A stretch of DNA of 7,123 nt from Patescibacteria group bacterium (GCA_018827685.1 JAHJXD010000034.1:1-7123); one strand, 5' to 3'. Counted from the stretch's first letter, positions 1-5,941 are shown. Notes: generated from the letters alone by a model not told the origin. Translations and numbers: made by a program.

Positions 1-277
1 ATATAACATTAATATATTCTTTATTACTTTTGTATAAAAAACTGGAAAAAAAATACATTTTGTTCCAGGCTTTTAAAATTATCAAAGAAATAAATCTGCA
101 CTTTTTTTTAAAATGTAATTTATACGCTATTTTAAACAGTTGGTCAAACGGGTTTAAAGAAAAATGATTAAAATAATCAAAAAAATTAACGCCTATAACT
201 TTTAACGACTCGTTTTTATCAAGTAAAATTAAAGTCTGGTTATTTAATCCGATAAAAAATATTTTGAAATTATTCAT
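1..277 (-). CDS. 5' part of an unassigned protein, possibly formyltransferase-like (runs off window)
   Basis: Reading the minus strand from an ATG at 275-277 gives an open frame of 92 codons that continues past position 1, so the C-terminal part is missing. It starts MNNFKIFFIGLNNQTLILL and continues with KVIGVNFFDYFNHFSLNPFD, then a basic, aromatic stretch. A short beta strand followed by a helix and then a second strand ('LKVIGVN') is the pattern that opens Rossmann-like and formyltransferase N-terminal domains, and some CPR formyltransferase-like proteins begin in a similar way from memory. That resemblance is weak. The start lies 12 bases after the stop of the cysteine-rich gene upstream, so the two are probably co-transcribed. 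There is no Shine-Dalgarno sequence before the ATG. I am fairly sure this is a gene but do not know its function. Confidence 0.6.
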   Translation of the reverse strand, partial: MNNFKIFFIGLNNQTLILLDKNESLKVIGVNFFDYFNHFSLNPFDQLFKIAYKLHFKKKCRFISLIILKAWNKMYFFSSFLYKSNKEYINVI

Positions 278-289
278 TTTTTAGAAAAA

Positions 290-643
290 TTAAAAATTAC
301 TGCAAATATTTTCTTCTGTTGAAGAATCGCAAATAGTGGTTTGGCAATCAATTTCATCTTTCTGGCAAAGCAGACAATTAAAATCGTCCTCAGCGCATTT
401 AATGGCGTTAAAAGCTTTTTTCTCAATTAGTTTATAATACTTTTCCGCCTCGCCAAGATCACAGCCCTCTCCGGTTTCTTGATCGCATTCCACAATAAAA
501 CAACTTTCAACCTTTGGGTCGCAAGGGGCTTGATATGAAATCAAGTAATCGTGTAATATAAAAATTTTAAAAAAAACAATAACAATAATAAAAAGAATGG
601 CAACTGAAGCAACTACGTAAAAAATTTTTGTTTTTTTATCCAT
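290..643 (-). CDS. Small membrane-anchored cysteine-rich protein, unknown function
   Basis: This 117-residue protein has a basic N-terminus (MDKKTK), one strongly hydrophobic segment at about residues 8-30, and then an acidic, soluble part. The topology is that of a signal anchor with the C-terminal domain outside the membrane. The outer part has ten cysteines (41, 48, 53, 61, 83, 90, 93, 100, 105, 114), including a CLLC pair at 90-93. An even number in a secreted acidic domain suggests disulfides or metal binding. There is no lipobox before the first Cys, so the anchor is probably not cleaved to a lipoprotein. Similar small anchored Cys-rich proteins are common, and uncharacterised, in CPR genomes as far as I recall. 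It is the first gene of a minus-strand pair and is read from the divergent promoter at 653-688. Confidence 0.75.
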   Translation of the reverse strand: MDKKTKIFYVVASVAILFIIVIVFFKIFILHDYLISYQAPCDPKVESCFIVECDQETGEGCDLGEAEKYYKLIEKKAFNAIKCAEDDFNCLLCQKDEIDCQTTICDSSTEENICSNF

Positions 644-652
644 TTTGAAAAT

Positions 653-688
653 TTGTAAAAACCTTAGAAAGGTAATATAATGATTATA
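653..688. promoter_or_regulatory. Symmetric divergent promoter between the Cys-rich gene and the SET gene
   Basis: On the plus strand a perfect TATAAT (676-681) follows TTGTAA (653-658, 4 of 6 to TTGACA) at the ideal 17-bp spacing, predicting transcription from about 688. On the minus strand a second perfect TATAAT occupies 683-688, predicting a start near 676, with only a poor -35 around 706-711. The two -10 boxes form a perfect 15-bp palindrome, ATATAAT-G-ATTATAT (675-689). Divergent genes begin 643 (minus) and 697 (plus), so the arrangement fits a shared bidirectional promoter. The plus-strand start would leave only about 9 bases before ATG 697. Confidence 0.6.
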
Positions 689-696
689 TCATAAAA

Positions 697-1254
697 ATGC
701 CATTTATATCAAATTATTTTATCAATTATTTATTTTTTATGAAAAACAGAATGTATTCATGGATAAACCCGGACTTAAAGGTTAAAGATACGAATTGTAG
801 CGGGAAAGGCGTTTATTCTCTGAAAACTATTAAAAAAGGAGCCCTCTTGGCTATCTTCGGAGGGTATGTTATGACTCTAAAAGAAGAAACCAAACTGCCT
901 GCGGTCATTGGGGATTTGGCCCATCAAATACATGAAAATTTTGTTATTGGAATAAAAGATTCTAAAAGAATTCAAAGTGTGGATATGTTTAATCATAGCT
1001 GTGAACCAAACGCCGGATTTAATGGGCAAATTTTTCTTGTAGCCATGAATAATATTAAAAAAGACGAGCAAATCACTTTTGATTATGCCATGGTTTTACA
1101 TAAATCCGCGGGAATTAAAACCTATAAAATGAAATGCTTATGCGGTTTAAAAAATTGCCGAAAAATAATTACTGAAGATGATTGGAAAAATCCAATTTTA
1201 CAAAAAAAATACAAAGGTTATTTTCAGTATTATTTAGAACAAAAAATTAAATAA
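697..1254 (+). CDS. SET-domain protein (probable lysine methyltransferase) with post-SET motif
   Basis: This 185-residue protein carries the landmarks of the SET fold in order: S-GKGVYS at 35-41 (opening glycine motif for S-adenosylmethionine), MFNHSCEPN at 97-105 (the pseudoknot NHSCxPN motif), ITFDYA at 126-131 (catalytic tyrosine region), and CLCGLKNC at 147-154, matching the post-SET zinc motif CxCx4C. Its role would be transfer of methyl groups from SAM to a lysine of an unknown protein. It is short, with no extra domain, as usual for bacterial SET proteins. The ATG at 697 lies only about 9 bases from the predicted transcription start, and the first 14 residues are hydrophobic and unlike SET proteins. 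The ATG at 739 (MKNRMYSWINP) or 751 may be the true start. Neither has a Shine-Dalgarno sequence. Confidence 0.88.
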   Translation: MPFISNYFINYLFFMKNRMYSWINPDLKVKDTNCSGKGVYSLKTIKKGALLAIFGGYVMTLKEETKLPAVIGDLAHQIHENFVIGIKDSKRIQSVDMFNHSCEPNAGFNGQIFLVAMNNIKKDEQITFDYAMVLHKSAGIKTYKMKCLCGLKNCRKIITEDDWKNPILQKKYKGYFQYYLEQKIK

Positions 1255-1359
1255 AACCCTGTTCAATTATTTTAATTTAATATAATTTTCAATCACCGGC
1301 AAATGGTAATACCAAAAATTATTCGCTTCCAAGCCAGATATGCGTTGTTATATGATGTT

Positions 1360-1400
1360 GTTAAAAGTTTTTGTTTCGCGAAGCAAAATATTATTTAGAG
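1360..1400 (-). repeat. 41-bp repeat, copy 1, with hairpin; overlaps the 3' end of the dipeptidase gene
   Basis: This segment matches 5314-5354 in the same orientation at 37 or fewer positions of 41: the last 40 bases differ at four sites, all transitions, and the first base also differs. Read on the minus strand it contains the dipeptidase stop codon (1395-1397) and then TTTTGCTTCGCGAAACAAAA, a 20-base near-palindrome with one mismatch. In minus-strand RNA the stem equivalent to copy 2 keeps pairing through a U-G wobble, whereas in plus-strand RNA the same change gives a C-A mismatch. This hints that the hairpin works in the minus transcript. It may act as a terminator or 3'-end stabiliser, although no immediate U-run follows. 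Confidence 0.7.
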
Positions 1401-2336
1401 TTGTTTTTTTAAAATTTTCAATATGAAATTATGTAAATTTCTATATGCTATTTTTTCAACTTCATTTTTTTTAAATATAGTATTGAGTTTCGTAATCAAA
1501 TTTGGATAACTAGCCACGTCTTCAAAATTTTCTATTAAAGATAACTTTGGATTAACCATCCCATCAAAATCAGAACCAAAACAGACAGTACTTATTGAGG
1601 ATTGTTCAATGACATGGTTAATGTTTTTTATAATATCGTCTATACTTTTCCCCCCGACCAACTTATTGACTCCTGCTATCCCAATTAATCCACCAATTTT
1701 TTCTATCTTTTTTATCTGTTCATCTGACAAATTCCTCTCATTTTGATAAATAGATTTACAGGCTGTATGCGATACAATAAAAGGTTTTTCATAGTTACCA
1801 AGCACATCCCAAAACAATGATTCGTCCATATGTGCCGCATCCAGTATCATTTCCTTATTTTCTATGTTGTTAAGCAAGCGCAATCCTATTTTAGATAATT
1901 TACCGTTTTTAATATATTTATTTTCTCCTCTCCAAGATATTCCAATAGAACGCAAGCCCATTTCATAAAATACATCCAAATCTTTTGCATCTTCTAACGG
2001 AGTAGCACCTTCCATATTAAACAAAAATCCGATTTGATCATCTTTTAAATAAATTAAATCCTTAGATGATAAAATAGGAATAATATTTTTGCTTTTGGAT
2101 AATATTTTATGATATATATTGAGTTGTTCCAACGCTTGTTTTTTTGTTTTGGCAAATATGGTGGCAAAAATAAGTCGCACATTACCCTTGGCCAACCTTG
2201 GGTAATCTACTTGATTCACACAATTATAACTACTTTTAATAAAACAATCATTGATTTTATTTTCTTTAAAAAAGTTTTTATTTGTAACCAACTGAATGTT
2301 GGCGGCGATATCTTGGTGAGCGTCATATATTTTCAT
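1395..2336 (-). CDS. Dipeptidase of peptidase family M19 (membrane/renal dipeptidase family)
   Basis: This 313-residue protein has the full ligand set of binuclear-zinc M19 dipeptidases: DAHQD with H7 and D9, the bridging glutamate E109 in NMEGA, H169 in DAAHMD, H190 in VSHTA, and D256 in FGSDFDG. The segment after H190 (ERNLSDEQIKKI then GGLIGI) is also typical of the family. Such enzymes hydrolyse dipeptides, often with broad stereochemistry at the C-terminal residue. There is no signal peptide, so it is probably cytoplasmic. It starts two bases after the stop of the upstream 506-residue gene, so it is translationally linked as the last gene of the operon. It lacks a Shine-Dalgarno sequence, and its stop codon lies inside the 41-bp repeat. 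A structurally related amidohydrolase activity is the main alternative. Confidence 0.88.
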   Translation of the reverse strand: MKIYDAHQDIAANIQLVTNKNFFKENKINDCFIKSSYNCVNQVDYPRLAKGNVRLIFATIFAKTKKQALEQLNIYHKILSKSKNIIPILSSKDLIYLKDDQIGFLFNMEGATPLEDAKDLDVFYEMGLRSIGISWRGENKYIKNGKLSKIGLRLLNNIENKEMILDAAHMDESLFWDVLGNYEKPFIVSHTACKSIYQNERNLSDEQIKKIEKIGGLIGIAGVNKLVGGKSIDDIIKNINHVIEQSSISTVCFGSDFDGMVNPKLSLIENFEDVASYPNLITKLNTIFKKNEVEKIAYRNLHNFILKILKKQL

Positions 2337-2338
2337 AA

Positions 2339-3859
2339 TTATTTTAATTTAGGTTTAAATTCGTTACATAGTTCGTTATTTTTTGTTGCTTGAATTTCTT
2401 GCTTTAATTCCCTTGATGATTCGCGCATAGAGTAGTTCCAATCACTATTTAATTCTCTCTGAGATAATTCTCTTGCCGTCTCTGGAAAATAAAGCCTTCT
2501 GCCATCTCTTATGATATCATATTGAGAAACTTCAGCTGGTTCAATTTTTTGGACTTCAGTCGATATTCTAGCAATTCGATCTCTAATTTCAATTATCTCT
2601 TTGTCTAATTCAGAACTTTCCGAATACATATCATTTACTGCAATTTCAGTGCTTATAAGATTACCTATAATTTTTTTTTGATTTATTTCAAAATTTTCTA
2701 ACATTTCTTTACTATCTGATATTTTTTTCTTGGTTCTTCCGGGTAAATTACTTATGCGATCATGAAGTTTCAAAACTCTTTGTCTTATCGCCTGTTCATC
2801 TAAAGATAATATTTGTTGTCTGATTTCTTCCCCGGATAATCCTCTTGATTTTTGTCTTATAGTGTAAGATTCGGATAACTTTTGATTGGCAACAATAAGC
2901 TCGTTAATTTCTTTGGCATAGGTTTGATTATCAGTAACAATCTTTCCCATTATATCTGTAGGCACTAGTCTGAAATCTAAATTTTCCGGTAGCATACCTT
3001 TAAACTCTCCCCTTAGAGTTTCGTAAAGATCATTTAGTTCTTGAGTGTTGTTTTCCGCTTGTTTTTGATTTTTTATTAAATAGTTGATCATTTCTACTCC
3101 AGAGAAATGTATTACCTCAACTTGATTTGGGCGATATCTTTCAACACCAAATCTGCCTTTATAAACTTCACAAATACTGCTCAGCAAGATGTATAAATTT
3201 GACTCCATAACGATTCCTTCTGGATTATTGCCATTTCCCGTTATTGCTTCAATGGTTTGTTTTAGGTAATTATGAGCCATTTCAGCAAATTGTTCATTGT
3301 TTATTTTTATTTTGGTTCCGTTATTATCAATATATAGTTGGCTGTTTCCGCCTTGTTTTTCAGCAAGATTAAAAACATTGCCTTCTCTATCCACAAAATT
3401 AGCGAATAAATAAGGGGATCTTCTTGCTAAAACTTCTAAAGTTCTGACAAAAAAAGGTTCTTGTTCAAAAAATAGCTGTGATGTCAACTGAATGTTGTTA
3501 GGAAAAAGTTTTTTCAAAGATTCATAATGTAGCTGTGCCGGTCTTTGAAAGTTTCTTTCCATCACGCTTTTGATTTTTTCTTTCACTTCTTCATTTATAA
3601 ACGAGTGGGTTAGCGGAAGGGCTAATCGGTCAGTTATGGGAAATTCATGTCCGTCAATTTTTATATATCCAGGTCTGTATATTTTTGCATCACCTCGTAT
3701 ATGCTCATGTAAAATAACAGGGAATCCATCTTGAGCCAAAAAGAGTGTCGGAGAATTAAAATTACCGACATGTGCGCTACGTAATACGCTACCGCCGTTT
3801 TGTTGATGGGTATGTATTGCTTTTAAAGAATAATTTTCACCATTCGTGATTTTAAACAT
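2339..3859 (-). CDS. Unrecognised 506-residue protein with C-terminal coiled-coil region
   Basis: I do not recognise this family. I chose the ATG at 3857-3859 (MFKITNGENYS), five bases after the upstream stop; an in-frame start at 3895 would overlap the upstream gene by 31 bases and adds a hydrophobic, unlikely N-terminus. Residues about 1-250 look like a mixed alpha/beta globular domain. A glycine-rich stretch NGGSVLRSAHVGN (21-33) precedes a strand and HEHIRGD (51-57). The 'HVGN' recalls a HIGH-type nucleotide-binding motif, but that is only a resemblance. Residues about 260-500 are charged and mostly helical, with long heptad-like stretches near 380-440, suggesting a coiled coil and possibly oligomerisation. 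There are no membrane segments. It sits between a synthetase-like gene and a dipeptidase gene with almost no spacing, so it probably belongs to the same process. Confidence 0.8.
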   Translation of the reverse strand: MFKITNGENYSLKAIHTHQQNGGSVLRSAHVGNFNSPTLFLAQDGFPVILHEHIRGDAKIYRPGYIKIDGHEFPITDRLALPLTHSFINEEVKEKIKSVMERNFQRPAQLHYESLKKLFPNNIQLTSQLFFEQEPFFVRTLEVLARRSPYLFANFVDREGNVFNLAEKQGGNSQLYIDNNGTKIKINNEQFAEMAHNYLKQTIEAITGNGNNPEGIVMESNLYILLSSICEVYKGRFGVERYRPNQVEVIHFSGVEMINYLIKNQKQAENNTQELNDLYETLRGEFKGMLPENLDFRLVPTDIMGKIVTDNQTYAKEINELIVANQKLSESYTIRQKSRGLSGEEIRQQILSLDEQAIRQRVLKLHDRISNLPGRTKKKISDSKEMLENFEINQKKIIGNLISTEIAVNDMYSESSELDKEIIEIRDRIARISTEVQKIEPAEVSQYDIIRDGRRLYFPETARELSQRELNSDWNYSMRESSRELKQEIQATKNNELCNEFKPKLK

Positions 3860-3864
3860 AATTT

Positions 3865-5124
3865 TTATAATGAATTTGGAAATGCTTTGGACCATATATT
3901 TTTAGCGGATGTTGCTTCACTAAAAATATAATTGTGGATATATTCTATTTTTTGTGCAAGAATATCACCTCTGAATTTGCCGTTTTCTTTAACTGTGATT
4001 TTATTGTTTTTTCCTTTATCTCCATCATTAAGAACTAATTCTTCAAACAAATTAATTATCCCACTCATAAGATTACGATAATATTTAAATTGGAATCCAC
4101 CTCCGGCAAGTGTTGCTTCTTTTAACTTTTTTATTGGTTGCTCAAATGGGCTAAGTAACAATCTGTTTTCTGGCTGGTAGCAAATATATGGCGATTCCTT
4201 TTCTAAAGCTCCGGTTGGTCCAGGATATAATCTTGCTCCTGCATTTGCATAGGTTAATGTAACGTTGTTCTTTAAACCATGTAAAGCCATAAAAAGATTA
4301 AAACGAGCATGGAATGGTTGTTCGTCCATTATGTATCCGCCATTTTCTTTGTCTAAATTTCTTATAAACCACCCAAGTTTGACCCCGCCATTTTCTTGCC
4401 CAACAAGCGCCCAAATATCTGCCATCTCTATTGAATAATGATGTCCTCCAACTAATTCAGTTTTATCGGCAACTTGGATTAATTTTTCATAACCATTTTT
4501 AATTTTATTACCGACGATTTTTTCCAAGTCAGTTTGTAAAAATATTTTCCAGTTTTGAAAACCAAATTTATTTATCACTAATTTCAATAAGTCCTTTTCG
4601 CCATTCATCACATTATCAATTGCAATTTCTGAAAATTCTGGATTTTTAGGAATATTTGTGTAGGTAATTCTATTGGCAAGCAGGATTCTACATTCACTTA
4701 ATTTTAAGTTTCTTTTTATTTTTTCTCCTGTTAATAACATAGCCAAAACATCAAATGGGAGCCCCTTGCAAAGTTCTTTGCTGCCGCCACCCATACCGAA
4801 AAATAATGGCGGATGTTTTTCAAATTCTGTTAATGGGTTTAAACGTAAATTACTTAAATTATGCTCCGTAGTTCTTAAGGATAAAATAGTTCTTTTATAC
4901 TCTCTAAAATATTCTTCTCGCTCTTCTGGAATTGATTGGGTTAAATTATTTTTAATTGCTTTGATTAAGTTTTTAGGTAATCCTAAATAGTAAATATAAT
5001 CCAATAACTGGATATCCTTACTTTTGTTTAAATTGGTAAATATGTTTTTTAAGTCTATATCATTAATGTTTACCAAATTTCTAAATATTTTTAGTTTTGG
5101 ATCATTGAAGTTTATTTCGTCCAT
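3865..5124 (-). CDS. TrpRS/TyrRS-like class I aminoacyl-tRNA synthetase paralogue with degenerate signature motifs
   Basis: This 419-residue protein (from ATG 5124; a TTG at 5148 would add eight residues) follows the TrpRS/TyrRS layout. Residues 108-125, GGGSKELCKGLPF, match the position of GPSSxxLHLGHLxPF but lack the HIGH histidines. RILLANRIT (146-154) matches the 'LIAD' strand. LQTDL (196-200) matches the 'QSD' strand. HYSIEMADIWAL (229-240) matches the YPxxQAADIL helix. MDEQPFHARFNL (266-277) matches DQDPYFRxTRD. LYPGPTGALEKESPYI (299-314) sits where LPGLQGxKMSxSxPN is expected, with EKES in place of KMSKS. KLKEATLAGG (333-342) matches the closing 'AFxGG' segment. The N-terminal ~100 residues are extra and helical. 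Loss of both ATP-binding signatures suggests it does not charge tRNA normally. Cyclodipeptide synthases are known derivatives of this fold without these motifs, but are shorter. It leads a three-gene operon. Confidence 0.62.
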   Translation of the reverse strand: MDEINFNDPKLKIFRNLVNINDIDLKNIFTNLNKSKDIQLLDYIYYLGLPKNLIKAIKNNLTQSIPEEREEYFREYKRTILSLRTTEHNLSNLRLNPLTEFEKHPPLFFGMGGGSKELCKGLPFDVLAMLLTGEKIKRNLKLSECRILLANRITYTNIPKNPEFSEIAIDNVMNGEKDLLKLVINKFGFQNWKIFLQTDLEKIVGNKIKNGYEKLIQVADKTELVGGHHYSIEMADIWALVGQENGGVKLGWFIRNLDKENGGYIMDEQPFHARFNLFMALHGLKNNVTLTYANAGARLYPGPTGALEKESPYICYQPENRLLLSPFEQPIKKLKEATLAGGGFQFKYYRNLMSGIINLFEELVLNDGDKGKNNKITVKENGKFRGDILAQKIEYIHNYIFSEATSAKNIWSKAFPNSL

Positions 5125-5148
5125 AAAATTTTTAAAAAATAGCCCCAA

Positions 5149-5313
5149 ATAATTCAGACCGTCCGAAAACTAAATCATATTTTTACGAAAATCACGAAAC
5201 GATTTAAGCAAAATTCAGTTAGTTTTCCACTGTTTTTAATCTGAATTTTGTGCTAAAATTAAGGTAGAAAAGAGATTTTTATTCATTAATTTTCTACTCT
5301 AATCATATGCCAA
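5149..5313 (-). promoter_or_regulatory. Operon upstream spacer with interlocking inverted repeats
   Basis: The spacer ahead of the synthetase-like gene contains three exact inverted-repeat pairs: GAAAACTAA (5165-5173) with TTAGTTTTC (5219-5227); CAAAATTCAG (5209-5218) with CTGAATTTTG (5241-5250); and GTAGAAAA (5264-5271) with TTTTCTAC (5290-5297). The first two interlock in the order A-B-A'-B', the topology of a pseudoknot or of mutually exclusive hairpins. A further AATTCAG (5151-5157), close to the start codon, could compete for the same partner. A TATGAT (-10-like, minus strand, 5174-5179) has no good -35. The spacer is therefore a candidate leader RNA or operator region for the operon. 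It has no T-box consensus. Confidence 0.4.
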
Positions 5314-5354
5314 ATTAAAAATTTTTGTTTTGCGAAGCAAAACATTATTTGGAG
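5314..5354 (-). repeat. 41-bp repeat, copy 2, with perfect hairpin; overlaps the 3' end of the methyltransferase gene
   Basis: This is the partner of the copy at 1360-1400, in the same orientation. On the minus strand it reads through the methyltransferase stop (5345-5347) into GTTTTGC-TTC-GCAAAAC, a perfect 7-bp stem with a 3-base loop. The two copies enter their genes in different reading frames, so the similarity is not protein homology. The hairpin probably ends or stabilises the methyltransferase transcript. Together the two copies bracket the three-gene operon as direct repeats about 3.95 kb apart. Confidence 0.7.
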
Positions 5355-5827
5355 CTATTTTTATTTTTTTGTCCACTCGCTTCTAAAATTTTATGCCAAT
5401 GTTTATGATTTTTTTCATTATCATAATAACTGAATAATTTTATTTTAACGTTATTAAATTCTTGCCCAGCTAATAATTTCTGTAAATAAACTTGCGACAA
5501 ATCAGATTTATTGTTTTGATCGGATTGATCAAAAGTATGTATAAAAAACCAACCGCCATTTTTTAAATTATCATAAATTGTTTGAATAAATGATTTTTTA
5601 TTTTTTAGTTTATGTAATAAATAATTTGAATAAATTAAATCAAATGGTTTATTTTTTGATTTATAGATTTTTTCCAAATCAACGCCTGTTTTTATATCAA
5701 CGCCTTCGCATTTCCACCCTAGTTGCTGCAAGCATGCAACATCAAAAAACTCACCAGCGCCCAAGTCTAGGGCTTTACCGGGTTTTTTAAATTTTTCACT
5801 TATAAAAATTTTTAGATAATTATTCAT
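5345..5827 (-). CDS. Small class I SAM-dependent methyltransferase
   Basis: The 160-residue protein has the class I methyltransferase core: ALDLGAGEF at 19-27 (motif I, SAM-binding glycine loop), GVDI at 42-45 (acidic residue for the ribose), FDLIYSNYLLHKL at 62-74 (motif IV region), and NLKNGGWFFIHTF at 88-99 (the strand after the helix). The C-terminal HKHWHKILEASGQK is typical of short methyltransferases of the TehB/UbiE-like kind. No substrate can be read from the sequence. ATG 5827 was chosen over an upstream in-frame TTG (5845) because a strong -10 box lies between them. It has no Shine-Dalgarno sequence and may be nearly leaderless. It is on the same strand as the synthetase-like operon but separated from it by the repeat hairpin and about 200 bases, so shared function is possible but not shown. 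Confidence 0.85.
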   Translation of the reverse strand: MNNYLKIFISEKFKKPGKALDLGAGEFFDVACLQQLGWKCEGVDIKTGVDLEKIYKSKNKPFDLIYSNYLLHKLKNKKSFIQTIYDNLKNGGWFFIHTFDQSDQNNKSDLSQVYLQKLLAGQEFNNVKIKLFSYYDNEKNHKHWHKILEASGQKNKNSSK

Positions 5828-5836
5828 GACATTATT

Positions 5837-5865
5837 ATTATACAATAGAATAATGTATATATAAA
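5837..5865 (-). promoter_or_regulatory. Promoter of the methyltransferase gene
   Basis: On the minus strand a perfect TATAAT (5837-5842) is preceded at exactly 17 bp by TTTATA (5860-5865, 4 of 6 to TTGACA). The predicted start, about 5830, is only some three bases before ATG 5827, so the message would be nearly leaderless. This agrees with the absence of a Shine-Dalgarno sequence. Confidence 0.5.
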
Positions 5866-5912
5866 GAGAACGCTATGGTTACATTTTACACCATTTGATT
5901 CGGCAGTATGTA

Positions 5913-5941
5913 TTGATTAAATACAGAATTAGCGCTAAAGT
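5913..5941 (+). promoter_or_regulatory. Candidate promoter of the zinc-ribbon gene
   Basis: TTGATT (5913-5918, 4 of 6) and TAAAGT (5936-5941, 4 of 6 to TATAAT) are 17 bp apart, giving a predicted start near 5948 and a leader of about 45 bases. Both hexamers are only moderate matches and the surrounding DNA is AT-rich enough for chance hits. Confidence 0.3.

Noticed and set aside
877..1071. Open frame antisense to the SET gene
   Set aside because: It lies wholly opposite a gene with clear SET motifs and has a random-looking protein sequence.
2109..2393. Plus-strand open frame across the start of the dipeptidase gene
   Set aside because: It is antisense to M19 sequence with catalytic motifs, and its product shows no domain features.
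3860..3895. Upstream start of the 506-residue protein, overlapping the previous gene
   Set aside because: It would overlap by 31 bases, and the added 12 residues are hydrophobic; ATG 3859 sits five bases after the previous stop.
4673..4990. Plus-strand open frame inside the synthetase-like gene
   Set aside because: It is a shadow of the long minus-strand frame, with low-complexity leucine/serine content and no start signal.
5125..5148. TTG start extending the synthetase-like protein by eight residues
   Set aside because: No ribosome site supports it, and the ATG at 5124 gives a natural start; the longer form cannot be fully excluded.
5149..5344. T-box leader before a synthetase-like gene
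   Set aside because: The conserved T-box sequence that pairs with the tRNA end (AGGGTGGNACCGCG type) is not present on either strand.
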